DNA of 64,000 bases. Source: Lyngbya sp. PCC 8106 (GTDB taxonomy: Bacteria; Cyanobacteriota; Cyanobacteriia; Cyanobacteriales; Microcoleaceae). The position numbers and the translations under genes were made by a program. The notes beneath the pieces are model-generated. The model saw nothing but the letters and a program-made list of their open reading frames with translations. It ran no database searches and had not been told where the DNA came from. The stretch's first letter is position 1, and each line of letters starts with the position of its first letter. The stretch spans positions 107,482 to 171,481 of the forward strand of contig NZ_AAVU01000009.1 in NCBI RefSeq assembly GCF_000169095.1, written 5' to 3'. This document shows, in pieces, positions 26,596 through 35,735 of this stretch.

Positions 26596-27504
26596 ATGTC
26601 GTCAGTTTCTGATCCACCTGCTCAGAGTCAACAGCCTTCCGAACAGGCTCAGATGGAAACCAACCCCTCACCAGACTTCTACGTGAAATTTTGGGGGGTA
26701 AGAGGAACGATTCCCACTCCAGGCCCCCAAACGGTTCGCTATGGAGGTAATACCTCTTGTGTCGAAATGCGCTTAGGGAAAAAACTCCTAATTTTTGATG
26801 CGGGAACAGGCTTACGAGTCCTGGGGACAAACTTACTCAAAGAAATGCCTCTCGATGTCTGTATGTTCTTCTCTCATACCCACTGGGATCACATTCAGGG
26901 GTTTCCATTCTTCATACCTGCGTTTATCCCCATCAATCGCTTCCACATCTACGGTGCAATTACTCCAGATGGTAGCACCATTGAACAAAGGCTAGCCGAC
27001 CAGATGGTTCATCCCAACTTTCCGGTTCCTATGCACGTCATGCAATCGGATATGAAATTTTATGATATTATTCCCGGCGAGATTGTATCACTTGAAGATA
27101 TCAAAATCGAGACAGCTCCCTTGAATTACCCCAACGGAGCCATCGGATATCGGGTCACTTGGCAAGGACATACCGTGGTTTACTGTAGTGATACCGAACA
27201 TTTTCCAGACCGATTGGATGAAAATGTCTTGCATTTGGCTCGTGGTGCTGATGTCCTAATTTATGATGCGACTTATACCAACGAGGAATACTACCATCTT
27301 CAATCTCCTAAAGTCGGTTGGGGACATTCAACTTGGCAAGTGGGAGTCGAAGTTGCCAAAAAAGCCGGAGTCAAAAAAATTGTGATGTATCAACATGATC
27401 CCTCTCACGATGATGACTTTCTCGATCAAGTTGAAGCTGATGTGCAAGCAGTCTTTCCCGAAGGGATTGTGGCACGAGAAGGAATGCAATTGCAAATCAA
27501 CTAA
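26596..27504 (+). CDS. Metallo-beta-lactamase-fold hydrolase
   Basis: The frame can open at the ATG at 26539, but the ATG at 26596 (MSSVSDPPAQSQQPSEQ) removes a non-conserved basic extension and leaves about 302 residues. The zinc motif HTHWDH lies in FFSHTHWDHIQGFPFF, with later ligands in YCSDTEHF and MYQHDPSHDDD. The opening FYVKFWGVRGTIPTPGPQTVRYGGNTSC is typical of a phosphodiesterase-like group related to phnP/RNase Z. The substrate is unknown. It sits between panD and the dihaem cytochrome on the same strand. Confidence 0.88.
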   Translation: MSSVSDPPAQSQQPSEQAQMETNPSPDFYVKFWGVRGTIPTPGPQTVRYGGNTSCVEMRLGKKLLIFDAGTGLRVLGTNLLKEMPLDVCMFFSHTHWDHIQGFPFFIPAFIPINRFHIYGAITPDGSTIEQRLADQMVHPNFPVPMHVMQSDMKFYDIIPGEIVSLEDIKIETAPLNYPNGAIGYRVTWQGHTVVYCSDTEHFPDRLDENVLHLARGADVLIYDATYTNEEYYHLQSPKVGWGHSTWQVGVEVAKKAGVKKIVMYQHDPSHDDDFLDQVEADVQAVFPEGIVAREGMQLQIN

Positions 27505-27570
27505 TCCTGTCCTGACTGCAAAACTATCCAGCCAATAGACTCTCGCAAACCTCAGTTGAGAGACAAGCCA

Positions 27571-28164
27571 GTGAAGCAAAAGTTACCTGTACGACTGCGT
27601 ATATCCGATTCTAAACGATACTTTTCCCGACTCAGGCAACGGAGTCTGCGGGTACTTGTCTTGGGAATTATCCTCTTTTCAGTATTGGGTAACTGGGTAG
27701 CTAGAAGTTCAATTCCCCTATCGCCTCAGAGTCAAGATTCTCTCGCCATCTCCTCCAATCAAATTGCTAGTGTAGATCGGGTTCCCCGACGCTTTGAACT
27801 CGGACAACAACTCTATCTCGAAAACTGTTCGGCTTGTCATATTGCTCTTCCGCCCCCAGTCTTACCGACGCAAACCTGGCGACAACTTCTCCAAGATACC
27901 CAACATTACGGACGCCAACTGCAACCCATTGTCGATCCCCCTCGGATACTGATTTGGAACTACTTACAAACCTTCTCACGTCCCCTAGACCTCAAAGAAG
28001 AACAACTCCCTTTTCGAGTTGATCGCTCTCGTTTTTTTAAAGCCCTTCATCCGCGCGTCGAATTTTCTCAACCGATCTCTGTCAAGAATTGCCTCAATTG
28101 TCATCCATCCGCCTCAGAATATAACTTTCGGAAATTAACCTCAGAATGGACTGATTCTCCCTAA
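27571..28164 (+). CDS. Dihaem cytochrome c family protein
   Basis: I prefer the GTG at 27571, with GAGA ten bases upstream; a TTG at 27556 is the alternative. The 197-residue protein has a membrane anchor or signal segment (about 23-45, LRVLVLGIILFSVLGNWVA) and two CxxCH haem sites: CSACH at 86-90 and CLNCH at 174-178. The spacing and the LPPPVLPTQTWRQLLQDTQHYGRQL segment match the dihaem cytochrome c (DHC) family. Its redox partner is not known. It is the last gene before a heptamer repeat element. Confidence 0.82.
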   Translation: MKQKLPVRLRISDSKRYFSRLRQRSLRVLVLGIILFSVLGNWVARSSIPLSPQSQDSLAISSNQIASVDRVPRRFELGQQLYLENCSACHIALPPPVLPTQTWRQLLQDTQHYGRQLQPIVDPPRILIWNYLQTFSRPLDLKEEQLPFRVDRSRFFKALHPRVEFSQPISVKNCLNCHPSASEYNFRKLTSEWTDSP

Positions 28165-28264
28165 ACCGATAGTCAACCCTGTTCAACGGCTCGAAACTTA
28201 ACGGGGAATAGGGAACAGGGAGACAACAGCGCAAACTCGTGACTTGCGGTTTGAAGGATGCCTC

Positions 28265-28525
28265 GCTTCCCGAGTTAAAAATTGCCGAGGTTGATGGGGT
28301 GATCGGGTGACGGGGGTGGTGGGGATAGGTCTTTTTGGAGATGAAAAATAACTTTTTATTCATAAAAATCCTCCCTACCTCCCTACCTCCCCATCTCCCG
28401 ACCTCCCGACCTCCCGACCTCCCGACCTCTCGACCTCCCGACCTCCCGACCTCCCCATCTCCCGACCTCCCGACCTCCCGACCTCCCGACCTCCCGACCT
28501 CCCCATCTCCCGACCTCCCCATATC
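28265..28525. repeat. Mosaic heptamer repeat element, copy B
   Basis: It is in the same orientation as copy A: GAGTTAAAAATTGCCG, a GATGGGGTGA/GGGTGACGGGGGTGG block, then GAAAAATAACTTTTTATTC and TAAAAATCCTCC. About twenty heptamers follow, mostly CCCGACCT with CCCATCT and CCTACCT variants (about 28371-28520). The 28165-28264 bases before it include GGGAATAGGGAACAGGGAG, another heptamer type. Long frames on both strands (GREVGRSG-type repeats) come from the 21-base reading of the 7-mer and are not genes. Confidence 0.75.
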
Positions 28526-28612
28526 TACTTCTGTATATCGGTTTCTAACAATTTCATAGCTGATAGTGTCTTAAAGTGTCAGAATTGTAAGTAGCTGACT
28601 ACTGAAAAACTG

Positions 28613-29392
28613 ATGATTGTTTGTCCAAATTGCAATCACCAAAACCCCGAGGGAGCAACTCAATGTGAAGCTTGCTATACTCCCCTACCGACAACAATGG
28701 CTTGTCCAAGTTGTGGTGCAACAATTCAAAGTGATGCTGCTTTTTGCGGTCAATGTGGCTACAATTTACAGCCCACACCGACATCGCCATCTTTAGAAGA
28801 ACAAGAAGCCGCTCTACCCACTGTAGTTTCCCCGCCCTCTGCTCCTGTGACACCTGAGCCGTTGGTGACACCAGAACCTGTTGTATCTTCTAAGATTGAG
28901 TCTCCAGTTTTAGAAAAATCAAACCCCGATCCCGCTCGGGATCTCGATCCCGATCCCGATCCAGTGGGGGTTGCATCTGTTGCAAACATTAACGAAATTA
29001 ATCCGACTCCATCAACAGTATCGGCGGCAAATACGGCGAGTACAAATACTCAGCTTCAAAACCAGTCGGCACATTTACTTCACATCCAAACAAATCTGAC
29101 TGTAGAACTCCCTCCCAATTTACCTGTGATTCACATTGGTAAACCCAATGAGCTAGTTCCCCCAGATATTGATGTTTCGGGTTTCCCGAGTTCGGAAGTT
29201 GTCTCTCGTACTCATGCCGATATTCGCGTTGAGGGAGGTTTCTACTATATTGAAGATGTCGGCAGTTCTAACGGAACTTATGTCAATAATATTCCTCTGA
29301 CAAAGGGAAATCGACATCTATTGCGACCTGGCGATCGCATTTCTCTTGGAAAAGGTGACCTTGTTTCATTTATTTTTCAACAACCCTCCTAA
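28613..29392 (+). CDS. Double zinc-ribbon and FHA-domain protein
   Basis: The 259-residue protein has two N-terminal zinc ribbons: CPNCNHQNPEGATQCEAC (about 3-20) and CPSCGATIQSDAAFCGQCG (about 30-48). A Pro/Asp-rich linker with DPDPDPVG follows, then a C-terminal FHA domain (about 165-258) with VSRTHADIRVEGGFYYIEDV and SSNGTYVNN. FHA domains bind phosphothreonine, so it likely reads Ser/Thr-kinase marks, but no such kinase is in the window. It heads a same-strand run with two more FHA genes and a PRC-barrel gene. Confidence 0.88.
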   Translation: MIVCPNCNHQNPEGATQCEACYTPLPTTMACPSCGATIQSDAAFCGQCGYNLQPTPTSPSLEEQEAALPTVVSPPSAPVTPEPLVTPEPVVSSKIESPVLEKSNPDPARDLDPDPDPVGVASVANINEINPTPSTVSAANTASTNTQLQNQSAHLLHIQTNLTVELPPNLPVIHIGKPNELVPPDIDVSGFPSSEVVSRTHADIRVEGGFYYIEDVGSSNGTYVNNIPLTKGNRHLLRPGDRISLGKGDLVSFIFQQPS

Positions 29393-29518
29393 GTCAAATT
29401 TTAGATGTCCGGTATGATTTTGAACTCAACTTCAAAAGGGAATTTTTGAGATCTGACCTGATCAATCAGTCACTATTTGTGAGAGTTCAAAATCTGCACG
29501 GAAAATCTAGAATTCGGC

Positions 29519-30013
29519 TTGAGTGCTCTACTTGAACTGAAACCTGTCAATGTGATTACCTTAACTTTACTTCATCCCAACCAATCTATCCCCGTTCGGA
29601 CTTGGACTTTTGAGCAGAAGGAGGTGATTCGGATCGGCCGTTCTGTGAAAAATGATGTCGTTTTGTACAGCGCTGTTGTTTCTCGGTATCATGTTGAGCT
29701 AAGATTTCAAGAAAAAACTTGGACTGCTATTGGTTTAGGAACAAATGGCACTTATCTTGACGGCAAACTGATTCAACAATCTCCGGTTGTCGATGGACAA
29801 ATTATTCATTTGGCAATTTCGGGTCCAAAAATTAAGCTGAATATCTCCGCCGATAAAACTCAACATTTAATGCGTCGAATTGGAATCAAACAAAGACAAA
29901 TACAAACGGTTGATCATTCGAATACTGAAGTTCAAATTGATTCGATTTCATCTTCAACATCTTCTCAATTAATATCTTCTGAACCCTATGAAGATATTAC
30001 AGAAACTGAGTGA
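29519..30013 (+). CDS. FHA-domain protein
   Basis: The frame opens at a TTG at 29519. The GTG at 29552 (VITLTLLHPNQSIPVRTW) is an equally good start because the paralog at 31051 begins the same way. The FHA domain covers most of the first 110 residues: IRIGRSVKNDVVLYSAVVSRYHVELRF and LGTNGTYLDGKLI. A polar Ser/Thr-rich tail follows. It is a close paralog of the protein at 31051-31569. Phosphothreonine binding is expected from the family. Confidence 0.82.
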   Translation: MSALLELKPVNVITLTLLHPNQSIPVRTWTFEQKEVIRIGRSVKNDVVLYSAVVSRYHVELRFQEKTWTAIGLGTNGTYLDGKLIQQSPVVDGQIIHLAISGPKIKLNISADKTQHLMRRIGIKQRQIQTVDHSNTEVQIDSISSSTSSQLISSEPYEDITETE

Positions 30014-30129
30014 GGTTGATTTTAAGTTGTTCTGTATGGTTTTAGCGGTGTATCAATTTCAATCAAAAAATCAAGAGGATATCAAGATTTAACGGTTATC
30101 AAATCGTCATTAGTATGGAGACTGACTCT

Positions 30130-30903
30130 ATGAATACTGAAATTCAGATGATTAAACGCAGTGAGTTAATCAATCGATTAGTGCTAGAACGGAATACGGT
30201 TGAAGATTTAGGTCGAGTGGAACAACTGTGGATTAATCCTCAGTCTCATCAAGTCGTGGCTTTGACCTGTAAATCTGGACTGCTTCGAGGTCAAAAACGA
30301 GTCTTTGCTTGGGACGATATTACTCAAATTGGTGAAGATGCAGTTCTTGTCAATTGTCGCAGCTATGAAGCATCTAAAAATGAGGCTAAACCTGAACAAG
30401 CGATTCATGTGATGAATCATGAAGTTTGGACAGATGGTGGTAATAAAATTGGTGCAATTGTTGACTATATTTTTGAGTTGAAAACTGGGTTTGTCTACAA
30501 TTATCTCTATACGTCTCAGGGGTTACGAGGCGTATTGGAAGGGGTTTATATTTTACCGTCAACAGCAGTTTCGAGTGCCGGAAATAAACGTCTGATTGTG
30601 TTAGAATCTGCCATCAAAACCCCTCAGCAATATTCAGAAGGTTTAGGGAAAAAAATGGATCAAGCGGCTGAATTCTTACAAGAAGATTTTGAGAGAACCC
30701 GAGAACATTTGGAAGGATTGAAACGGAATGCTCAAAAAATGACACAAGGAAAACAGGAGGAGATGAAAGAAATTAAAGCTGAAATAATTTCAGAAGAATG
30801 GGAAACCGAGGATTCATCACCCAAAATACTTCCCTCGAATTCTTCCGAGACTAATACTCAGAATACTAATCCTGATCATTCTGAAAGTTCCTCCTCAAAT
30901 TAA
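30130..30903 (+). CDS. PRC-barrel domain protein
   Basis: The frame opens at an ATG at 30115, but a GGAG placed nine bases before the ATG at 30130 favours MNTEIQMIKRSELINRL as the start. Two PRC-barrel units lie at about 8-80 and 90-165 (LVLERNTVEDLGRVEQLWINPQ; VWTDGGNKIGAIVDYIFEL). A helical coiled region (EDFERTREHLEGLKRNAQKM) and an acidic Ser/Asn-rich tail follow. PRC barrels occur in photosynthetic reaction-centre H subunits and in RNA-processing factors, so the role here is not fixed. It is placed between two FHA genes. Confidence 0.82.
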   Translation: MNTEIQMIKRSELINRLVLERNTVEDLGRVEQLWINPQSHQVVALTCKSGLLRGQKRVFAWDDITQIGEDAVLVNCRSYEASKNEAKPEQAIHVMNHEVWTDGGNKIGAIVDYIFELKTGFVYNYLYTSQGLRGVLEGVYILPSTAVSSAGNKRLIVLESAIKTPQQYSEGLGKKMDQAAEFLQEDFERTREHLEGLKRNAQKMTQGKQEEMKEIKAEIISEEWETEDSSPKILPSNSSETNTQNTNPDHSESSSSN

Positions 30904-31050
30904 ATTGAAGTTCTGGGAAACTCAAAAATTGTGAGTTTTGCAAGACTTCGATGATCAAATTTAAAGCTTAAAAAAAGCTAGCTATCGGACTAATAAATGA
31001 TTCCAACTCAACCTTTTAGGTCTATTTTTATCTCGGTTTTAGATCCATAA

Positions 31051-31569
31051 GTGATTACTCTGATCCTCATTCACCCAACTCAACCCATACCGGTCAACCG
31101 ATGGACTTTTAAAGAGAAGTCAGTCATTCGGATAGGCCGTGCAAAAGATAATGATATTGTGATTTATAATGCTGTTGTTTCTCGTCATCATTTAGAACTC
31201 TGGAACCGAGAATCAGGGTGGGAGGTTGTCAGTTTTGGTACGAATGGTACATATATCAATAACAAACCTTTAAATCAGTTTTTTATTAAAGATGGAATGG
31301 TCATTTGTCTCGGCAATTCTGGGCCTAGATTAATGGTAAAATTGAGTTTAGATGAAATGAATAAAACCCCATCAGACGAAGGGGTTAAAGATTCTCAAAG
31401 TTCACAAACTCTAAATTCAGATGCGTTTACTGCAACAGAAGAAATGAATAAAATTCAACAGCAAAAAGAAGTTTTAGCAGAAGAAAAGTTTGAGTTTGAA
31501 ATTGAAGATGAAGATGAAGATGAAGATGATAATGACAACTCAACGACAAGGATAGATTTCTTGGAATAG
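31051..31569 (+). CDS. FHA-domain protein with acidic C-terminal tail
   Basis: The 172-residue protein starts with a GTG. The FHA domain (about 1-105) shows VIRIGRAKDNDIVIYNAVVSRHHLELW and FGTNGTYINNKPLNQF, matching the paralog at 29519 nearly motif for motif. The tail is strongly acidic (FEFEIEDEDEDEDDNDN), which the paralog lacks. Its genome position after the PRC-barrel gene suggests that the three FHA genes and the PRC gene act in one pathway. That is inferred. Confidence 0.84.
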   Translation: MITLILIHPTQPIPVNRWTFKEKSVIRIGRAKDNDIVIYNAVVSRHHLELWNRESGWEVVSFGTNGTYINNKPLNQFFIKDGMVICLGNSGPRLMVKLSLDEMNKTPSDEGVKDSQSSQTLNSDAFTATEEMNKIQQQKEVLAEEKFEFEIEDEDEDEDDNDNSTTRIDFLE

Positions 31570-31936
31570 TATTTCTCAGTAGGAGTTTTAAATCGACAAT
31601 CTCTCTTCTTCTCCTCTATTTCGAGGGGTTAACTTGAAGTTGGGGCGTTACCATACCACAAACAATACAGAAAAAGATTAAAATTTGTCTTGAAATATTA
31701 TTAAATTTTTCGCTGACATCACTCAACATAACAAACCCAATACCAAGATTAGCTTTTTTTAAGCTTTATTTAAGTTTAGATCACATTACTATAATTCGAT
31801 CTAAATTTCTGTAGAGTAGCACTCATTATTACTTTCATCATACCGAGTAAGATAAGAAATAGTTAAGTATCCTGAAAGTAATACTTTTAGGTCAAAAACC
31901 TCGGTTTCCTCACACAAACAAGGAGAAAGTGTCAGT
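31570..31936. other. AT-rich gap upstream of the 78-residue gene
   Basis: This 367-base gap has no coding potential. It ends with AACCTCGGTT and TTTCCTCACACAAAC just before the AAGGAG ribosome-binding site, probably leader sequence of the next gene. The C/U-rich single-stranded motif CCTCACACA is also the core of the cyanobacterial sRNA Yfr1, but no flanking hairpins were found, so I do not call it. Confidence 0.4.
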
Positions 31937-32173
31937 ATGGAAGTTATTTTGGTTTACCTTATCCTCGCCGTTGTTTTAGTTTGGAATGATCAGGGTTCAT
32001 CTTCCACGAATGAACAAGATGATCGAAGTTTCGAGAAAATTGATTACAACAAAGATCGTTCTCAGCCAAATTTTTATCAAGAGAAAAAACAGCCTGAATA
32101 TGTTCGTTATTTAGACATTGAATATCTAGAAATGAATCATTCTCAAAATCGTTATGGTTCCAGAAAAATATAA
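31937..32173 (+). CDS. Small hypothetical protein with N-terminal hydrophobic segment
   Basis: This 78-residue product has an N-terminal membrane or signal-like segment (MEVILVYLILAVVLVW). A highly charged polar tail follows, rich in Asp, Lys, Gln and Tyr (QPNFYQEKKQPEYVRYLDIEYLEMNHSQ). An AAGGAG ribosome-binding site lies upstream, which supports translation. No family is recognised. Confidence 0.55.
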   Translation: MEVILVYLILAVVLVWNDQGSSSTNEQDDRSFEKIDYNKDRSQPNFYQEKKQPEYVRYLDIEYLEMNHSQNRYGSRKI

Positions 32174-32244
32174 CTTTATTTAAGGATATTGAGTTTTTAA
32201 TCTTGGTTTTGGTGACTCAGTAAAAGATATTCTAAACAACTTTT

Positions 32245-32598
32245 TTAGGTGTGAGGAACTGAGATCACCGATCCTGTGGAACAGTCCCGCTTAATTATTT
32301 TGTTGAAATGGCTTATAGCGCTACTTGAATCGGGAATAGGGAACAGGGAACAGCGCTTGCCTTGCGGCGGGCGCGGTTTCCGGCGAGACTTAGTTGGCAA
32401 TCTTAGGGAACAGCAGACTATGAAAGCGGTGTGACCCTGCGGCTTTGTAAGCCGCCAAGGAATGCACACGCCTGAGAGGGTTTCAGAATTTAGAAATGTC
32501 CTAACCAATTTGCGTAGTGCTATAACATCATCAGCCCTTTCAATCTGTCTCAATTCTCGATCAAGCCTCACCCCTTGAGACAAATCAGGTGTAACCAT
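32245..32598 (-). pseudogene. Truncated small cyanobacterial gene overrun by repeat DNA
   Basis: The first 37-40 codons (MVTPDLSQGVRLDRELRQIE, then RADDVIALRKLVRTFL) look like the N terminus of a short conserved cyanobacterial protein with an E-L-R-x-I-E/D-x-x-x-D-x-x-x-L-R helix pattern. After NSETLSG the frame runs into repeat-like sequence full of heptamers (GGGAACA/GGGAATA) and GC-rich filler, and the composition changes abruptly. I read this as a gene whose 3' part was replaced. The family recall is from memory, so confidence is limited. Confidence 0.35.
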
Positions 32599-33028
32599 TG
32601 GTTTCTAAGGCTTTTGGAATTTTGTTTTTGAGTTTCCTCTCCTCAGAAGTGACAAAAAAAGACTAATGGTTCCCTGTTCCCCGTTCCATGGCCTACCCGT
32701 CAACCTCAAACCGATATCAAGAACTTCACCTTTATTCTTTAAGAAAAAAAAATAAATTTACCTTAACAACAGACGAAAGATATAAAACTTAGCTTAAAAT
32801 TTGGCCGTCTGACCCAAAAAGTCTCCTTAATATAGATGGAGATCCTTCTGCTGTCAGCCAGTCAGTAGAAGTCAAACTGAAATGCTTGTGGACTCGAAGT
32901 CGCAAAAGTTAGATTTTTCTGAAGTCTAGTTCAGCGAAAAGGGGAAGCAGCAAAAATCTCTCGACAAGTCATAAAGCTTGTCGGTGAGACTGTCAAAGGC
33001 GAGACGAGTAGACACCGGAGACGAAATC
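32599..33028. other. Upstream region of fbp
   Basis: These bases contain heptamer-type text (GGTTCCCTGTTCCCCGTTCC near 32666) and an AT-rich stretch. A leader follows, with GTCAGTAGAAGTC and similar. No gene is visible other than a GTG at 32978 in frame with fbp. The fbp promoter probably lies at 32700-32850. Confidence 0.4.
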
Positions 33029-34093
33029 ATGGTTCAGATTCCAGCAAAGCCAACGCCCTCCGATCCGATGGATCAGGGACAATATATAGATCGGGACTGC
33101 ACCACGCTATCCCGTCATGTTCTCGAACAACTCAATAGTTTTTCAGCCGATGCTCAAGATATCAGTGCATTGATGAACCGCATCGGACTAGCGGGTAAGT
33201 TAATCGCACGCCGTCTGAGTCGAGCAGGATTAGTCGATGATGCGTTGGGGTTCACAGGCAGTGTGAACGTCCAAGGTGAAGAAGTCAAGCAAATGGATCT
33301 CTATTCCAACTCGGTGTTTATCTCCGTTTTCAAACAAAGCGGCTTAGTCTGTCGCTTGGCTTCAGAAGAAATGGAGAACCCCTACTATATTCCCGAAAAC
33401 TGCCCTATCGGACGTTACACCTTGCTGTACGACCCCTTAGATGGTTCATCCAACTTGGATACGAACCTGAATGTCGGATCAATTTTCTCGATTCGACAGC
33501 AGGAAGGTAACGACGAAGATAGTACCGCTTCTGACTTGCTCCAACATGGACATAAACAAATAGGTGCTGGTTACATCCTCTATGGCCCGAGTACATTGCT
33601 CGTTTACAGCATTGGAACAGGCGTTCATTCCTTCACCCTTGACCCGAGTTTGGGTGAGTTTATCCTTGCAGATGAGAACATCAAAGTTCCAGATCATGGC
33701 CCTGTCTACAGCGTGAACGAAGGTAACTTCTGGCAGTGGGATGAATCGATTCGCGATTATATCCGCTATGTTCACCGTCACGACGGTTACACGGCTCGAT
33801 ATAGCGGTGCGTTAGTGGGAGATATTCATAGAATTTTGTATCAAGGCGGTGTATTTCTGTACCCCGGTACCGTGAAAAAACCCGAAGGAAAACTCCGTTT
33901 GCTTTATGAGTCGGCTCCGATGGCATATTTAATCGAACAAGCAGGAGGACAGGCTTCTACCGGAACAGAGGAAATTATGGATGTGGTTCCAGAAAAGTTA
34001 CATCAACGTACACCCCTAATTATTGGGAGTAAAGAAGATGTGACCTTGGTGAAATCCTTTATTCAAGATCGGGAGCGTCGAGATCAAAAATAG
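33029..34093 (+). CDS. fbp: Class I fructose-1,6-bisphosphatase
   Basis: The frame extends upstream to a GTG at 32978, but GGAG eight bases before the ATG at 33029 sets the start MVQIPAKPTPSDPMDQGQYI, giving 354 residues, normal for class I. The metal and substrate site is seen in YTLLYDPLDGSSNLDTNLNVGSIFSI, plus YSGALVGDIHRIL and EQAGGQASTGTEEI. The enzyme dephosphorylates fructose-1,6-bisphosphate in gluconeogenesis and the Calvin cycle. It heads the fbp-tal-zwf-opcA cluster, an order well known in cyanobacteria. Confidence 0.96.
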   Translation: MVQIPAKPTPSDPMDQGQYIDRDCTTLSRHVLEQLNSFSADAQDISALMNRIGLAGKLIARRLSRAGLVDDALGFTGSVNVQGEEVKQMDLYSNSVFISVFKQSGLVCRLASEEMENPYYIPENCPIGRYTLLYDPLDGSSNLDTNLNVGSIFSIRQQEGNDEDSTASDLLQHGHKQIGAGYILYGPSTLLVYSIGTGVHSFTLDPSLGEFILADENIKVPDHGPVYSVNEGNFWQWDESIRDYIRYVHRHDGYTARYSGALVGDIHRILYQGGVFLYPGTVKKPEGKLRLLYESAPMAYLIEQAGGQASTGTEEIMDVVPEKLHQRTPLIIGSKEDVTLVKSFIQDRERRDQK

Positions 34094-34207
34094 TCGTTTC
34101 TACACGCTAGACGCTCAACATTGCTAGAGTTCGGCGTAAAAACAACTTGATCATCTACTTTAAACAACTCACCGATTGAATTTGTAGACGTTACAGGAAT
34201 TGCAGTT

Positions 34208-35353
34208 ATGACCACAAATCATCTGCTAGAAATTGGCAATCTCGGTCAAAGTATCTGGATGGATAATCTAAGCCGTGACATTATTGAGTCCGGTGAATTA
34301 AAGACATTAATGGTCGAAAAAGGGATTCGGGGAATTACTTCTAACCCGGCGATTTTTGAGAAAGCCATTAAGGGAAATGCTATCTATGATGCGGAGATCG
34401 ACAAAGGGATTAAAGCCGGAAAGTCGGTGATGGAAATCTATGAATCTCTGGTTTTTGAGGATATTCGGAATGCTTGCGATATCTTTAAGCCAGTCTATGA
34501 ACAGACTGGGGGATTAGATGGTTATGTGAGTATCGAAGTTCCTCCGACGATTGCCAAAGATACGGAAAGCACTGTAAAAGAGGCTTTACGCTATTACAAA
34601 GCAATTGGCCGAGAAAATGTGATGATTAAGATTCCCGGAACACCTGAAGGGCTTCCGGCGGTAGAACGGGTGATTGCTTATGGAATTAATGTTAACGTCA
34701 CATTACTTTTTTCGGTGAAATGTTATGTTGATACGGCTTGGGCTTATATCAAAGGCTTAGAAGCTCGTGTCAACAACGGAGAAGAGATCAGCAAGTTGGC
34801 TTCGGTTGCGAGTTTCTTTCTCAGTCGCATTGATAGCAATATTGATGATACCGTTGATGCCAAGCTCAAAGGCGTCACAGATATCAATCATCAAGCCAAA
34901 CTAGAGAAAGTTAAAGGCAAAGTGGCGATCGCCAACGCTAAAATTGCGTATCAAGAATACAAGAAAATTATTCAAAGCGATCGCTGGAAAGCATTATCGG
35001 CAAAAGGAGCAAATGCACAACGGCTCTTATGGGCAAGTACAAGTACCAAAAATCCGGCTTACAGCGATGTGATGTACGTCGATGAACTCATTGGGCCGAA
35101 TACGGTTAATACTTTACCCCCAAATACCATTGATGCTTGCGCCGATCACTGTGATGTCGAAAATCGCGTCGAAACTGAGGTTGATCAAGCCTATCATCTG
35201 ATTGAAAGCCTCACGGAACCAGAGATTAATATTAATCTCGATCAAGTCATGGATCAACTCTTAGTCGAAGGTATTGATAAGTTTGTCAAACCGTTTACTT
35301 CGTTAATGAGTTCTCTCGAAGAAAAGGTGAAACAGCTTTCGACGGTGGGATAG
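34208..35353 (+). CDS. tal: Transaldolase
   Basis: The 381-residue enzyme transfers a dihydroxyacetone unit between sugar phosphates in the non-oxidative pentose phosphate pathway. The barrel contains the Schiff-base lysine in VMIKIPGTPEGLPAVE, the opening SIWMDNLSRDIIESG, and TSNPAIFEKAI. Later residues ALSAKGANAQRLLWASTSTKNPAYSD are family-typical. At about 380 residues it belongs to the longer transaldolase subfamily. It lies between fbp and zwf with a 114-base gap upstream. Confidence 0.96.
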   Translation: MTTNHLLEIGNLGQSIWMDNLSRDIIESGELKTLMVEKGIRGITSNPAIFEKAIKGNAIYDAEIDKGIKAGKSVMEIYESLVFEDIRNACDIFKPVYEQTGGLDGYVSIEVPPTIAKDTESTVKEALRYYKAIGRENVMIKIPGTPEGLPAVERVIAYGINVNVTLLFSVKCYVDTAWAYIKGLEARVNNGEEISKLASVASFFLSRIDSNIDDTVDAKLKGVTDINHQAKLEKVKGKVAIANAKIAYQEYKKIIQSDRWKALSAKGANAQRLLWASTSTKNPAYSDVMYVDELIGPNTVNTLPPNTIDACADHCDVENRVETEVDQAYHLIESLTEPEININLDQVMDQLLVEGIDKFVKPFTSLMSSLEEKVKQLSTVG

Positions 35354-35735
35354 TGAGTGCAAACCAATGCACTTGTTGGCTAAAAACCGGGTTTCTCATT
35401 GACCTAAAATCTGGAAGTGAGCAAGTCAAACCAGGTTGATAGAAAAGTCTGATTGACGAAAGGTGATTAGCGGGTGACAACCGGATAATTTAGAGATGAG
35501 AACCTCTGTTTCAAACCCAATAATTTTAGGTATCCCAAAGAAACAAGGCAGAAAGGTTAATCGGCAAATTCTAACTCAAGAGCAAGCCCGAGTCAGGCTT
35601 TCAACCTCAAGGATTCCTTACCTAAAAATAAAATGGGTAACTGTTCATTTCTAACGGTTTGCTGATCACCAAAAACAGATAATTAACGCAAACAAAAAGT
35701 GTCACCGCCTCAACTAAATTGACAAGGGAATGTAA
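35354..35735. other. tal-zwf intergenic region
   Basis: The 382-base gap contains an AAACCGGGTTTCT palindromic fragment of a type repeated in cyanobacterial genomes (near 35380). It also holds a 52-codon open frame (35497-35655, starting MRTSVSNPIILGIPKKQGRK) with no ribosome-binding site. I do not call that frame a gene. The zwf promoter and leader lie here; an independent zwf transcript is likely given the size. Confidence 0.4.

Noticed and set aside
28094..28559. Gene for a GREVGRSG-repeat protein (either strand)
   Set aside because: The frames come from reading a 7-base DNA repeat with a 21-base coding period. There is no ribosome-binding site, and the same DNA occurs as intergenic elements elsewhere.
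31890..31925. Yfr1-like small RNA
   Set aside because: Only a CCTCACACA core matches; the flanking hairpins of Yfr1 are absent, and it sits in the leader of a small gene.
35497..35655. 52-residue basic peptide between tal and zwf
   Set aside because: No ribosome-binding site and no family resemblance; probably chance.
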